From: Dysgonomonas sp. PF1-14
GTDB lineage: Bacteria; Bacteroidota; Bacteroidia; Bacteroidales; Dysgonomonadaceae
Length of the DNA: 64,000 nt
Assembly: GCF_029892965.1 (NCBI RefSeq)
Contig: NZ_JARXWN010000002.1
Coordinates: forward strand, 62,001-126,000
Direction: 5' to 3'
In this document: piece by piece, positions 17,642 through 26,734 of the stretch
How the letters are laid out: the number at the start of each line of letters is the position of its first letter
Numbering within the stretch: position 1 is the first letter of the stretch
The notes under the pieces: generated by a model
Seen by the model: only the letters and a program-made list of their open reading frames with translations
What the model was told of the DNA's origin: nothing
Databases searched by the model: none
Program-made: the position numbers and the translations under genes

Positions 17642-18835
17642 TCACTTCCAGAACTTCCAGAAAGGCTTTCCTCCCTTTTTCGATTCAGACACTTCCGGTT
17701 CGGGGATAATCTCCTCTACCCTTTCGGCAGGAATAAAGTGGGAAAAATACATGATAGGCGAACCGAATCTAGCTACGTTCAGGTCTTCGAGCTTAGCCCC
17801 TTCATTCAGAGCATTGTTAAATGCATTGAGTTCTGCGCTCTGAAGAAATATTTGTTTAAAGTGATCCATATTTACACAGCTTTCAGTTGCTATTTTTTCG
17901 GCAAGCCGGTATGCTTCCATATAAATAGGCTCATCGCTCAAGTTTATTGTTGTTTCTTTTTCAGTATCATCTATAACGATAGCCTCATCAGGAAATTCGG
18001 CAGTAGTAATACCTTTCAGAAAGATACGCCCAAAAGCAAGAGGCATAAAGACTATTGCCTTTTCGACATCTGTCTCCAGCATCCCCTCCCTTACCAGTTC
18101 TCTTTGAATTTCCTCATTATCCTTATCTCCCATCCACGCCATAGCTGCGGCAACACGACTGACATCACAACCGGCTGTAACGACCAGAAAAACACGCACT
18201 GACAGAAAATCATTTGTTTTGGGATAATCAAAAGAACGAACCGTATTCTCTACCGATTGCCACGTATTATTATCCAGTAAGATTTCAGCCGATATAACTT
18301 CCCGCTGCGATTGTGCATAATACAACCGCATCCAGTGAATTCCGGGAGGTAATACCTGCTTTTTCACCATATCTTCAAACTGATTGAGCCAAGCTAACGG
18401 CAGCGGGTCGGGAGCCTGTCCGCGCATTCCTATCTGACTCATTATCACATCACATCTTTGTCCTCCTATAAGCCATTGGTAGCGATTTATCTGATCATCG
18501 AATTCCCGGGTAAAAAAAGCGGAAAGCAGCACATGGAAAGAATTGCTGAGAAAGTTTTTCCAGGCATCTTTTATCGCTGCATCCTCATCCATCCCAAGCC
18601 CTACGCACGACTCTATAATTTCCTTGCCTAATCCGACTTCGAGAACGACATCGAGCTGCAATACCAGTGTCGATGACGAAGACCTGTTAAATACTTTGGC
18701 ACAAGCTGTCATACGTTGTCGGGGAAAAATCAGCAAATCATCCGTTATCTCACATTCAACATTGTGTCTACGAAAAGCTTCCAGCAAAAATTCTTTTAAC
18801 TCTTTTTCTCGCTGAATGAGTCGAAGTGCATCCAT
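17642..18835 (-). CDS. Uncharacterised protein, probably DUF6348 family
   Basis: A 397-residue soluble protein without signal peptide or membrane helix. The segment LVLQLDVVLEVGLGKEIIESCVGLGMDEDAAIKDAWKNFLSNSFHVLLSAFF (about residues 57-108) resembles the DUF6348 family, whose function is unknown. The C-terminal third is acidic and ends in a basic, aromatic tail (KKGGKPFWKFWK). It faces pcrA and is transcribed alone from a TATATTTG box 35 bases upstream. I cannot propose a function; the family name itself is from memory of the motif and is moderate. Confidence 0.8.
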   Translation of the reverse strand: MDALRLIQREKELKEFLLEAFRRHNVECEITDDLLIFPRQRMTACAKVFNRSSSSTLVLQLDVVLEVGLGKEIIESCVGLGMDEDAAIKDAWKNFLSNSFHVLLSAFFTREFDDQINRYQWLIGGQRCDVIMSQIGMRGQAPDPLPLAWLNQFEDMVKKQVLPPGIHWMRLYYAQSQREVISAEILLDNNTWQSVENTVRSFDYPKTNDFLSVRVFLVVTAGCDVSRVAAAMAWMGDKDNEEIQRELVREGMLETDVEKAIVFMPLAFGRIFLKGITTAEFPDEAIVIDDTEKETTINLSDEPIYMEAYRLAEKIATESCVNMDHFKQIFLQSAELNAFNNALNEGAKLEDLNVARFGSPIMYFSHFIPAERVEEIIPEPEVSESKKGGKPFWKFWK

Positions 18836-18869
18836 AGTGTGTAATTTTTCGTATGCGATTTATGATACT

Positions 18870-18877
18870 CAAATATA
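18870..18877 (-). promoter_or_regulatory. Putative -7 promoter element (TATATTTG)
   Basis: TATATTTG on the minus strand, 35 bases before the DUF6348-like start codon. The -33 box is not clear, and the nearby MITE begins 27 bases further upstream. Confidence 0.5.
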
Positions 18878-18903
18878 AATATCTTTTCTAAAAAATCCGA
18901 TTA

Positions 18904-19097
18904 AGTAACTGTTTAAATTTGATTGGCACTCTTATTTTGTATTATTTCAAATATATATTTTTCTTTTTATTCGCAGGTTTAGCGGGCTAAACCAAGAGTG
19001 AAAAGTAGAAAATAGAGAAGAAAAAATAAAAATAAGAGCCAAAGAATAATCGGAAACAGTTATATGAAATATTTTCAGTCAAATTTAAACAGTTACT
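18904..19097. mobile_element. MITE with 19-bp terminal inverted repeats, copy 1
   Basis: A 194-base element with perfect ends AGTAACTGTTTAAATTTGA (18904-18922) and its reverse complement (19079-19097). The interior is AT-rich and has a central palindrome GGTTTAGC/GCTAAACC around 18977-18994. There is no open frame. A half copy in the opposite orientation lies at 38854-38984 and another full-length copy at 62873-63045. No clear target-site duplication is visible. The matching transposase is not in the window. Confidence 0.88.
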
Positions 19098-19239
19098 AAA
19101 TCTATTCTTTAATTTTCATATTCGCTTACTGATAAATAATCAGAGATAAAATCACCTTTTTTAACATCTTTAAACGCAGCAATCAGGCTCTTAATTGCAT
19201 CTTTATTATATAAAACTAGTGAGTAAAAATAAAATATCG

Positions 19240-19247
19240 TACATTTG
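19240..19247 (+). promoter_or_regulatory. Putative -7 promoter element (TACATTTG)
   Basis: TACATTTG matches TAnnTTTG and is 133 bases before the start codon of the Ser-rich secreted protein, implying a 5' leader of about 125 bases. The remainder of the spacer 19098-19380 shows nothing else. Confidence 0.5.
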
Positions 19248-19380
19248 TTTAATATCTTGGTTTATTTTTACAATTTAGATTAAACCTTTCAGAGCAAGGC
19301 TAGTCTAACAGTTATATAGAAAAAGTATTTGAACACAAAACTTAAAAGAATTATAAATTTTAAAGATAGGAGAGCAGTTT

Positions 19381-20877
19381 ATGAAAGCAAAAAACTTATT
19401 AATCATGTTTCTGATGTCAGTATTGCCTTTCTTAGCTTTTGCACAGGAAGACTGGGATGATATCTATGCTTCTTCTAAATCTAAAGACAACAAGAAGAAA
19501 GAGGTAAAAAATACAGTTTCGCAGAAACAGCAAAGACAGGTAAATCCGACTCAGGTACTTGTAGTACGCGACAATGGTGACGTTACATTGGAAACAACAG
19601 GTAATGTAAACATTGATGTAGATGCATACAACCGCAGGGGAGGAAATGTAGATGTGTATCAATATCAGGACTCTGTTGTATATGCAGACGAGTATCAGGA
19701 TTATGAATATACCGATCGTATCGTAAAATTCCACGACCCTGAAAACAGCGTTAAGATATCCAGTAACAATGAAATAAACGTATTCGTTGCTAACGATTCG
19801 TACAGCAATTACTATCGTAATCGTGGCTGGAATTTCAACGTAAATCTTGGTTGGGGCTGGGGAGGATGGAACAGCTATTATCCTTGGTACGACCCTTGGT
19901 ATTACGATTCTTGGTATTACCCTTCCTATTCTTGGGGCTGGGGTTGGAACAGACCTTGGTACTACAACTCTTGGGGTTGGAACTGGGGCTGGGGCAGCGG
20001 TTGGTATGCCGGAGGCTGGTACGGCGGTGGCTGGTACGGCGGTGGCTGGTACGGACATCATCATCACCACAACTACTATTCAAGACCTGTATATTATAGC
20101 GGAGCATCGCGCTCGAGAGGTACATATTACGGATCGAGATACGGATCGAGCAGCAGAAATAATTACGACAGATACGACAGACGCAACAATAGCTCACGCC
20201 CTAGTTATGGCAGCGCAAGCAGCCGTCCGTCAACAAGACCGGGTTACAGTTCGAGCGGATCGTCCAGACCGAGCTATAATGGTTCGAGCAGCACTCGCCC
20301 ATCAACAAGGCCAAGCTATAACGGATCAACAAGCAGTTCGTCAAGACCGAGCTACAACGGTTCGAGCAGTACTCGTCCATCAACAAGACCGAGCTACAAT
20401 GGTGGTTCAACCACTAGCACCAGACCTAGTTATAACGGATCGGGTAGCTCTACAACCAGACCGAGCTATAACGGAGGATCATCGACCAGTACAAGACCTA
20501 GCTATAATGGTTCGAGCAGCAGTCGTCCATCAACAAGGCCGAGCTACAATGGTGGTTCAACCAGTTCATCGAGACCGAGTTATAGTGGTTCGTCATCGAG
20601 CAGTTCGTCATCAAGACCGAGCTATAGCGGGTCAAGCTCATCTTCAAGACCGAGCTACAGAGGATCAAGCAGTTCATCAAGACCAAGTTATAGCGGATCC
20701 AGTTCGTCTTCAAGACCGAGCTATAGTGGTTCGAGCAGTTCATCATCACGCTCGAGCAGTTACAGTTCGCCAAGCAGTAGTTCTTCATCCAGAGGATCGT
20801 ATAGCTCAGGCAGTTCATCTTCAAGCAGTCGCTCTTCAGGGGGTGGCGGTAGAAGTGGCGGTGGCCGCAGCAGATAA
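19381..20877 (+). CDS. Secreted low-complexity protein with Trp/Tyr/Gly block and RPSY repeats
   Basis: A 498-residue exported protein; signal peptide residues 1-21 (cut after FAQ). Residues about 40-145 look folded and acidic, with VLVVRDNGDVTLETTGNVNIDV-like beta strands. Residues about 150-225 are dominated by Trp, Tyr and Gly, with GGWYGGGWYG copies and a run of five His. From about residue 270 to 470 there are fourteen RPSY units separated by Ser/Gly/Thr tracts, and the end is a GGGGRSGGGRSR tail. No known domain is recognised. Composition suggests an extended, possibly self-associating surface or matrix protein (inference). The repeat DNA makes other frames artificially open, so the overlapping long frames are not real. 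A terminator hairpin follows and a FadL-like porin gene lies 96 bases downstream. Confidence 0.88.
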   Translation: MKAKNLLIMFLMSVLPFLAFAQEDWDDIYASSKSKDNKKKEVKNTVSQKQQRQVNPTQVLVVRDNGDVTLETTGNVNIDVDAYNRRGGNVDVYQYQDSVVYADEYQDYEYTDRIVKFHDPENSVKISSNNEINVFVANDSYSNYYRNRGWNFNVNLGWGWGGWNSYYPWYDPWYYDSWYYPSYSWGWGWNRPWYYNSWGWNWGWGSGWYAGGWYGGGWYGGGWYGHHHHHNYYSRPVYYSGASRSRGTYYGSRYGSSSRNNYDRYDRRNNSSRPSYGSASSRPSTRPGYSSSGSSRPSYNGSSSTRPSTRPSYNGSTSSSSRPSYNGSSSTRPSTRPSYNGGSTTSTRPSYNGSGSSTTRPSYNGGSSTSTRPSYNGSSSSRPSTRPSYNGGSTSSSRPSYSGSSSSSSSSRPSYSGSSSSSRPSYRGSSSSSRPSYSGSSSSSRPSYSGSSSSSSRSSSYSSPSSSSSSRGSYSSGSSSSSSRSSGGGGRSGGGRSR

Positions 20878-20915
20878 ACATCCAAGTTGAATAGAAAATA
20901 ATTACATAATAAATA

Positions 20916-20951
20916 AAGCTGTTTCATAGATGCTATTGAAGCAGCTTTTTT
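20916..20951 (+). terminator. Hairpin terminator or attenuator before the FadL-like gene
   Basis: AAGCTG-TTTCA (20916-20925) pairs with TGAAG-CAGCTT (20937-20947), followed by TTTTT. Only 22 bases separate it from the next start codon and no promoter box fits there, so it may attenuate rather than end transcription. Confidence 0.65.
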
Positions 20952-20973
20952 AAAATACAAAAACTGAAATATT

Positions 20974-22548
20974 ATGAAACGTAAAGTTTTATTATTAGCA
21001 GCATTCGTTATCTCCATCGGGGGAATTTATGCACAAGGTGAAATGGATGCCTACAAGTTGTCACAAAGTGATCTGAGCGGTACCGCACGTTCGGTAGGAA
21101 TGGGTGGAGCTATGGGCGCTCTGGGAGGCGACATATCTGCCGTATCTATCAATCCTGCGGGAATCGGTGTATTTAAAAGTTATGAGGTGGTAACCACACT
21201 CAACTTTCAGAATACAAATACCAAAACGGAACTGAATGCCGGAAAACTGGATCAGAGCAAATTTAAAGTAACGTTCGACAATCTGGCTTTCGTTACCGTA
21301 TTTCCAACTAACAGCGATGTAGCCCCATCTATCAATTTTGGTTTCTCGTATAACAGGTTAAAGAATTTTGACCGTAAATATTCGATGAAGGGGAGCAATC
21401 TGAATAAGCCCATCTCAGAATATATGGCATATCGCGCCAATGGAATAGACCCGAGAGGACTCCTGTTTGAAGACGATTCGGATATTAAACCATTACAAAA
21501 TTACGACTGGTTGGCAGTATTGGGTTACAATAGCTGGATGATAGACGAGTTGGATGAACCCGGAAAGTATGGCTATTTAGGTAGTATCAGAGATAATGCA
21601 ACCAACAATTACTTATCAGTAAGAGAAAAAGGATCTATAAGCACCTATGACTTCAATGTAGGAACAACCTTTGCAGATGTAGTAAGTGCCGGCCTTACAT
21701 TGTCTATTACTGATATCAGTTATCGCCTGTCGTCTGACTACGACGAAGATTATAACGGTATATCGAATGCCAACATGACATTGATGAACGATCTGGAAAC
21801 CGATGGTACAGGATATCAGTTTAGTCTCGGTCTTATATTCAAGCCGATAGATGCCTTACGCATTGGTTTAGCTTATCATTCACCTACATGGTATGATATG
21901 ACCGATTATGCCAGCGCCGGATTAAGATATGACCTGAGAGGTCTTATTCCTAATCTTGAAGGCAATAATGCAACGATAGAGACAGGTGTATTCCGCTACG
22001 ACTACAGACTGCGCACACCGGACAGATATACTCTTAGTTTAGCTGCAATTCTTCTCGACAAAGGTGAAGGATTGTTTCCTAAAGTAAGCCTGAGTGCAGA
22101 TTACGAATATACCAATTACAAAAACAATATGAAATTGTTTGAAGATAACGGAGACAGGATGAACCATGATCCGAACGTGGATATTAAAGAAGACTTTAAA
22201 GGTGCTTCTACCGTACGTGTAGGTGCCGAAGTTCGTTTTACAAATCAATTCTCTATGCGTGCGGGTTATTCGTGGAAACAAAGTCCGCTGAACAAAGAAT
22301 TTAAGAATAACGAAAGAGAAGTGATGACAGTAGGCTCTGTGCCTCACTTCACGCTCGACGGTGACACTCATTATTATACATACGGATTGGGTTACAGATT
22401 TTCACCATACGTATATGCAGACGTAGCATTCGTAATGAGGAATCAGAAAGCAGACCTGTACTCATTCGACCATTCTGAAAAAGCAACATGGAAAGACAAT
22501 ACATTTCAAGGACTGCTTACATTAGGTTTCAAATTCAGAACATTGTAA
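20974..22548 (+). CDS. OmpP1/FadL family outer-membrane protein
   Basis: A 524-residue outer-membrane beta-barrel; signal peptide residues 1-20 (cut after IYAQ). The N-terminal DLSGTARSVGMGGAMGALGGDISAVSINPAGIGVFKS is the hatch signature of the FadL/OmpP1/TodX family in its Bacteroidota form, often annotated as hemin receptor. Alternating strands fill the rest, and the last residues QGLLTLGFKFRTL end in an aromatic-rich strand of the type recognised by the BAM machinery. Members admit hydrophobic compounds through a lateral opening. Its substrate is unknown. It may share a transcript with the Ser-rich protein upstream through read-through. Confidence 0.88.
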   Translation: MKRKVLLLAAFVISIGGIYAQGEMDAYKLSQSDLSGTARSVGMGGAMGALGGDISAVSINPAGIGVFKSYEVVTTLNFQNTNTKTELNAGKLDQSKFKVTFDNLAFVTVFPTNSDVAPSINFGFSYNRLKNFDRKYSMKGSNLNKPISEYMAYRANGIDPRGLLFEDDSDIKPLQNYDWLAVLGYNSWMIDELDEPGKYGYLGSIRDNATNNYLSVREKGSISTYDFNVGTTFADVVSAGLTLSITDISYRLSSDYDEDYNGISNANMTLMNDLETDGTGYQFSLGLIFKPIDALRIGLAYHSPTWYDMTDYASAGLRYDLRGLIPNLEGNNATIETGVFRYDYRLRTPDRYTLSLAAILLDKGEGLFPKVSLSADYEYTNYKNNMKLFEDNGDRMNHDPNVDIKEDFKGASTVRVGAEVRFTNQFSMRAGYSWKQSPLNKEFKNNEREVMTVGSVPHFTLDGDTHYYTYGLGYRFSPYVYADVAFVMRNQKADLYSFDHSEKATWKDNTFQGLLTLGFKFRTL

Positions 22549-22569
22549 TAAATACATTATTATAGAAGG

Positions 22570-22601
22570 AAAGCGTATCTCTTTGCGGGATACGCTTTTT
22601 T
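22570..22601 (+). terminator. Rho-independent terminator of the FadL-like gene
   Basis: AAAGCGTATC (22570-22579) pairs perfectly with GATACGCTTT (22589-22598) around the 9-base loop TCTTTGCGG, followed by TTTTTT. Same stem length and nearly the same loop as the terminator at 7362-7390. Confidence 0.88.
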
Positions 22602-22679
22602 CATTTATAACTAACATTATTATAGCCTTTTTTAAATCTTTTTAGGCAATATGATTTAAAGGAATAAGTTAATTACATG

Positions 22680-22687
22680 TACATTTG
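22680..22687 (+). promoter_or_regulatory. Putative -7 promoter element (TACATTTG)
   Basis: TACATTTG, 54 bases before the TPR gene start. A TTTA tract at 22655-22658 is in the approximate -33 position. Confidence 0.55.
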
Positions 22688-22740
22688 CCTTGTATTGAGA
22701 GAGAGGTATATAATCTATCTTATTTATTATTTTACAGACA

Positions 22741-23562
22741 ATGAAAAAAATACCAGTTATACTCATATTCCTGTTTTTTACAATTTCCTCATTTTCTCAG
22801 ACTTATGAGGATATGATAAGCCGCTCGATGGATTATGTGGAAATGAATGACTATGCAGCAGCAGAACAAGCACTGAAAGCGGCATTACGCAAAGAACCCG
22901 GTAATCCGAACAATGCCATGCTTATGGTAAATCTGGGTACTATACAACGGAATCTCGGGGAATTGGAAGAGGCGCTGATATCATATAATGTAGCACTCGA
23001 AAAATATCCGAATACAACCTTTATCCGCCACAACAGGGCGGCTCTTTTCTGTGAAATGAACAGGTTCGACGATGCACTGAAGGACTACAATACCATACTG
23101 CTTACAGACGAAAAAGATACGGAGGCCCTGTATCGCAGAGGGCTTATATATTTAAGTGAAAAAGACCTGTTTCGTGCCGAAGAGAATTTCGAGAAGATAC
23201 TGGAAATAGAGCCTAAAAACCTGAATGCAAAAATGGGAATTGTACAGATAGCCAAGCGTCGCAGCGAATGGAAAGAGGCCGAACAGCAGTATAGCGACCT
23301 CATCTATGAGAACAAAACAAATGCAGACCTGTACTTCAACAGAGCTGAATGCTATCTCCGCCTAAACAGGCTGGGGCGCGCACAGGAAGATATTAACAAA
23401 GCAATAGAGCTGGGCTACGATGGAGCACCTATCTATGTATTGAGGGGACAACTGAAACTGGCACAATACGAGAAACGATCAGCCAGAGAAGATTTCCTGA
23501 AAGCAAAGGAACTCGGTACTGACGAAGCTGCTATCGAGGATTTTTTGTTATTATGTAAATAG
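22741..23562 (+). CDS. Exported tetratricopeptide-repeat protein
   Basis: A 273-residue protein with a signal peptide (residues 1-20, cut after SFSQ) followed by about six tandem TPR units. Visible repeats include NNAMLMVNLGTIQRNLGELEEALISYNVALEKYP, FIRHNRAALFCEMNRFDDALKDYNTILLTDEKD and TEALYRRGLIYLSEKDLFRAEENFEKILEIEPKN. TPR proteins scaffold protein-protein contacts; this one would act in the periplasm. Its partners cannot be read from the neighbours, which are a FadL-like porin upstream and the convergent porE-porD pair downstream. Confidence 0.92.
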   Translation: MKKIPVILIFLFFTISSFSQTYEDMISRSMDYVEMNDYAAAEQALKAALRKEPGNPNNAMLMVNLGTIQRNLGELEEALISYNVALEKYPNTTFIRHNRAALFCEMNRFDDALKDYNTILLTDEKDTEALYRRGLIYLSEKDLFRAEENFEKILEIEPKNLNAKMGIVQIAKRRSEWKEAEQQYSDLIYENKTNADLYFNRAECYLRLNRLGRAQEDINKAIELGYDGAPIYVLRGQLKLAQYEKRSAREDFLKAKELGTDEAAIEDFLLLCK

Positions 23563-23610
23563 AACAGCCTTCAATCTATTGTTATGTTAAGAGTGAAATA
23601 TCGATTACTT

Positions 23611-23685
23611 GTAGGGGCGGATTATCATCCGCCCGAATGCGAGAATAATGTTTCTAAAAGCGGGCGGATGATAATCCGCCCCTAC
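23611..23685. repeat. GTAGGGGC-family palindrome, copy 2 (long inverted repeat)
   Basis: A 25-base left arm (23611-23635) is the exact reverse complement of the right arm (23661-23685), with a 25-base centre. Each arm is itself nearly palindromic (GGGCGGAT...ATCCGCCC). It lies between the convergent TPR and porD genes and could also stop transcription, though there is no T tract. Confidence 0.9.
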
Positions 23686-23724
23686 TGCAAGCCCCGAAGC
23701 CATTGTTATATGCTTAACACAACG

Positions 23725-24621
23725 CTATTTTAATTGATTGATGATATAGTTCTTGGTAGGGAATACCTGTGATAATAGCTTCTTCACTCCATTTTTTTCC
23801 TCATCAGTTGCCTGAACGCAGATTTTCATCAATTCATCTACTTTACTTTCACCTACAACTGCTGTTACAATAGAGGATGGACGAGCTTCGTGTAGTTTCT
23901 GCAAATCACTAAGCGATTCTATTATACGAATTCTGCCTCTTGACGGATTTGCTGCCATTTCGTCCAATCCCATGCGATGATAGTTGTACCAAAAAGAATG
24001 AAAACTTGCTGAACTCTCTTCGGTAAGCCCCATTGCCAGATCGTAGCGGTTATTGTTCTTACCCGAGAAAGGCTCCCACCCTTTTGTATTCAACGACTGT
24101 GCCATATTCGCTATTTCCATAGCCTTAGCAAAATAAGGGCGTCCTCCGTTGGGAGAAAACGAATCGGCATCGAGTCCTATTATCACATAAGCATAAAATG
24201 CTATAACAGCTACAATATTGTTATCTATATTCATACTGTTATAGTATAGCGATTGTCCCTGTATATAACTGAAAGCAAACTGAGTATCTCTGAAATTCAG
24301 TAAGGATGTAATATATGAAGAATTATAAACAGGACGCCGCGAAGCTACCTGTATCTCTGCCGAAAAGCTATTCTGATCGGTCATTTCATTCACAATAATG
24401 GCAACCGAACAGTCTATACGCTCGTTCTTACCATATGTAAGGTCTGTCCACTTCTGCTCATTCAGCAGTTGGTTTATATTTGTCTCCAATGACGAGAAAA
24501 GCTCCTTATTAGGCGTAGATAATTTCTGTGTGTTTATCGTCAGGCGGGCATTCAACTCCTGAGCCTGTACTGCACAGCACAAGGAAAAAAAGATAAACAA
24601 ACATGCAACGAATCTCATCAT
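23725..24621 (-). CDS. porD: DUF4835 family protein (PorD-like)
   Basis: A 298-residue exported protein; signal peptide residues 1-20 (cut after VQAQ). It matches the DUF4835 family along its length: QELNARLTINTQKL at the mature N-terminus, SSLETNINQLLNEQKWTD, ASRRPVYNSSYITSLLNFRDTQFAFSY, then LDADSFSPNGG and SFWYNYHRMGLD. The family is also annotated as PorD of the type IX secretion system, but relatives occur in Bacteroidota without a known T9SS, so the role is not certain. Its ATG directly abuts the TAA of the upstream PorE-like gene (TAAATG), giving a tightly coupled two-gene operon. In many relatives this family sits beside coaBC and recN, which are absent here. Confidence 0.85.
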   Translation of the reverse strand: MMRFVACLFIFFSLCCAVQAQELNARLTINTQKLSTPNKELFSSLETNINQLLNEQKWTDLTYGKNERIDCSVAIIVNEMTDQNSFSAEIQVASRRPVYNSSYITSLLNFRDTQFAFSYIQGQSLYYNSMNIDNNIVAVIAFYAYVIIGLDADSFSPNGGRPYFAKAMEIANMAQSLNTKGWEPFSGKNNNRYDLAMGLTEESSASFHSFWYNYHRMGLDEMAANPSRGRIRIIESLSDLQKLHEARPSSIVTAVVGESKVDELMKICVQATDEEKNGVKKLLSQVFPTKNYIINQLK

Positions 24622-26607
24622 TTATTCCAGATTATAAGTTACACTCAATACTTTAAATTCTGTACGGCGATTTACCTGATCGGCCATATCCTGTTGTTCA
24701 GGAGGTAGTTCCTGTATAAACTCTTCGGTCAGCACCTGCCCCTCTTCAAGAAAATCGTATTTCTTTTTCACCGCCTTAGTCACTGTTTTCGGCTCGGTTT
24801 TCCCCTTTCCTACTGCAGTAAGACGATCGGGAGCAATTCCGGCTGCTATCAGATACGTAACTACCGATTCCGCCCTGCGTTGCGACAAGCCGATGTTGTA
24901 CTCTGCCGAACCTTTGCGGTCGGTATGTGCCGATAATTCTATCGTAACATTCGGATTCACATTCAATAGGTCTATCAATCCGTCTAGTTCCTCTTTCGAT
25001 TCGGGGCGGAGAGTCGCTTTGTCGAAATCATAGAAAATATTCTCAAGCACAACCGGCCTGTTTATCGGAGTCAGTACAAAGTCGAGCGGATAAATGGAAT
25101 CTTTCTCCATCTCTACCGTACTCAGCGACATCCTTGTATTCAGAAAATTTTCGCCACTGGCCAGAAACACATAACTCACACCCTGATTAAGATCGAGCGT
25201 ATATGTACCATCAATTTTTCCGGGAAACTTCTTATTCGTTCCATCGCGCCCGACTACACGTATGGTAGCATCGGTAACAAACTCATCATCGGTATCCACA
25301 ATGTAGCCTTCTGCCATTGTCTTTATCACAGGATAGTCGAAACTGTAAATATGGTCGAATCCTTTTCCATCTCCCCTGTTGGAACTAAAGAACCCCGATT
25401 CCTTTTCTCCGGCAAAGGTGATACCAAAATCATCGGCCTGAGAGTTGATCGGATATTTCATATTTTCAACAACCCAGCGTTTTGTCTTGAAGTCATACGA
25501 AGCTTTATAGATATCCAGTCCGCCCATTCCGATATGCCCATCGGAAGAGAAATACAGCGTAGAATCGTTCCTCAACACAGGAAACATTTCATCGCCTGCC
25601 GTATTTATATCCGGCCCCAGATTTTCGATGTATTCGACCAGATCGCCGACCATAGAAGCCCGCCATATATCCTTGCCTCCGTAGCCGCCTTTCATATCGG
25701 AAACGAAGTACATATAATCTCCTGTAGAGTTGATAGCCGGATGTGCGTATACGCTCAATGTATCTCTCTTATTTACCTCGATCTTCGTACTTTCACCCCA
25801 CGATCCACCTCCGCGCTGTGATACATAGATAGCCGGAAATGAAACTTCCATCGAATCGGCTACCCGCGTATGAGTATAGTACATAGATGTTCCGGCAACA
25901 CTAAAAGATATACCACCTTCGTCCGATGGGGTATTGATGACAGACTCCACCACTTCGGGCTTCATCCAGTTGCCTGCTTCGTCTTTCCGAGCCATGAATA
26001 TATCGTTCAGCTTTGCTCCCGTTATGCCGCTGATAGTATCGCCTGTAGCTTCCTTCCTGTTCGATGCAAAATATATCTGGTCATAGTCGGGAGGTAGTAA
26101 TGCAGGGCCGAATTCCCCTCTGTTGGAATTAAACAGTTCCATCCGCTTCACAACATATTTTGTAGGTTTAGCCCTCCATTGAGGAGCAACTTTCGTACCT
26201 TCCAACCCATTCAGGGCAAACTTATTATCAGGGAAGAGTTTCAGAAATTCGTCATAGTATTTGGCAGCCTGTTTATACTCTCCTGTTTTATGCAAAGAAC
26301 GTGCATATTGCAGGGTAACAGTACTGTCACTGGCTTTATACCGGATAGCATTGGCATAAGCTCCGTTCGCGCGTGCAGGATAGTTTATCAGGCGATAACT
26401 CTCAGCCATGCGCAGGGCAACTTCTCCTCTGAGCTCTCTTTTCTTCGCCGATGTTTTACGATAGATTTTACGGTACATATCGGCTGCAACAAAGTATTCA
26501 CCCTGTGCAAACTTCTTATCGGCATCTTCAAGTTTCACCGATTTACATGAAACGAAAGCTGTCAATAATATAATTATAGCAGATATGTAGTAAGTATATT
26601 TTTTCAA
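24622..26607 (-). CDS. porE: PorE-like lipoprotein: TPR, PD40 propeller, CRD and OmpA domains
   Basis: A 661-residue lipoprotein with signal peptide ending FVSC (Cys21). Domains in order: TPR repeats (about 30-135), a PD40/WD40-like beta-propeller (about 150-425, with repeated PDYDQIYFASNR, GTSMYYTHTR, GDYMYFVSDMKGGYGGKDIW and LYFSSDGHIGMGGLDIY blades), a carboxypeptidase-regulatory-like beta-sandwich (about 430-510) and a C-terminal OmpA peptidoglycan-binding domain (about 530-660, FYDFDKATLRPES, then SAHTDRKGSAEYNIGLSQRRAESV). This order matches PorE of the Porphyromonas type IX secretion system, an outer-membrane lipoprotein anchored to peptidoglycan. Similar architectures occur in other OmpA-family proteins, so the identity is probable rather than proven. 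Confidence 0.85.
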   Translation of the reverse strand: MKKYTYYISAIIILLTAFVSCKSVKLEDADKKFAQGEYFVAADMYRKIYRKTSAKKRELRGEVALRMAESYRLINYPARANGAYANAIRYKASDSTVTLQYARSLHKTGEYKQAAKYYDEFLKLFPDNKFALNGLEGTKVAPQWRAKPTKYVVKRMELFNSNRGEFGPALLPPDYDQIYFASNRKEATGDTISGITGAKLNDIFMARKDEAGNWMKPEVVESVINTPSDEGGISFSVAGTSMYYTHTRVADSMEVSFPAIYVSQRGGGSWGESTKIEVNKRDTLSVYAHPAINSTGDYMYFVSDMKGGYGGKDIWRASMVGDLVEYIENLGPDINTAGDEMFPVLRNDSTLYFSSDGHIGMGGLDIYKASYDFKTKRWVVENMKYPINSQADDFGITFAGEKESGFFSSNRGDGKGFDHIYSFDYPVIKTMAEGYIVDTDDEFVTDATIRVVGRDGTNKKFPGKIDGTYTLDLNQGVSYVFLASGENFLNTRMSLSTVEMEKDSIYPLDFVLTPINRPVVLENIFYDFDKATLRPESKEELDGLIDLLNVNPNVTIELSAHTDRKGSAEYNIGLSQRRAESVVTYLIAAGIAPDRLTAVGKGKTEPKTVTKAVKKKYDFLEEGQVLTEEFIQELPPEQQDMADQVNRRTEFKVLSVTYNLE

Positions 26608-26672
26608 TATGTGGCTTTGTTAAAGTATCAGACCTTTTTTACTTTGTCAAGTGTAAATAGATAATTAATACA

Positions 26673-26680
26673 CAAATATA
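26673..26680 (-). promoter_or_regulatory. Putative -7 promoter element (TATATTTG) of porE-porD
   Basis: TATATTTG on the minus strand, 66 bases before the porE start. A TTG lies 23 bases further upstream, a little too distant for the usual 19-20. Confidence 0.5.
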
Positions 26681-26734
26681 ACTCATTTCGACGCAGAATA
26701 TTGCAATAAGGAGCTAGAAACCTCGCATACAACA

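Noticed and set aside
19432-20890. Several long open frames on both strands overlapping the Ser/RPSY-repeat gene
   Set aside because: They arise from the repetitive codons of the real gene; only the 19381 frame has a signal peptide, a promoter box upstream and a terminator after it.
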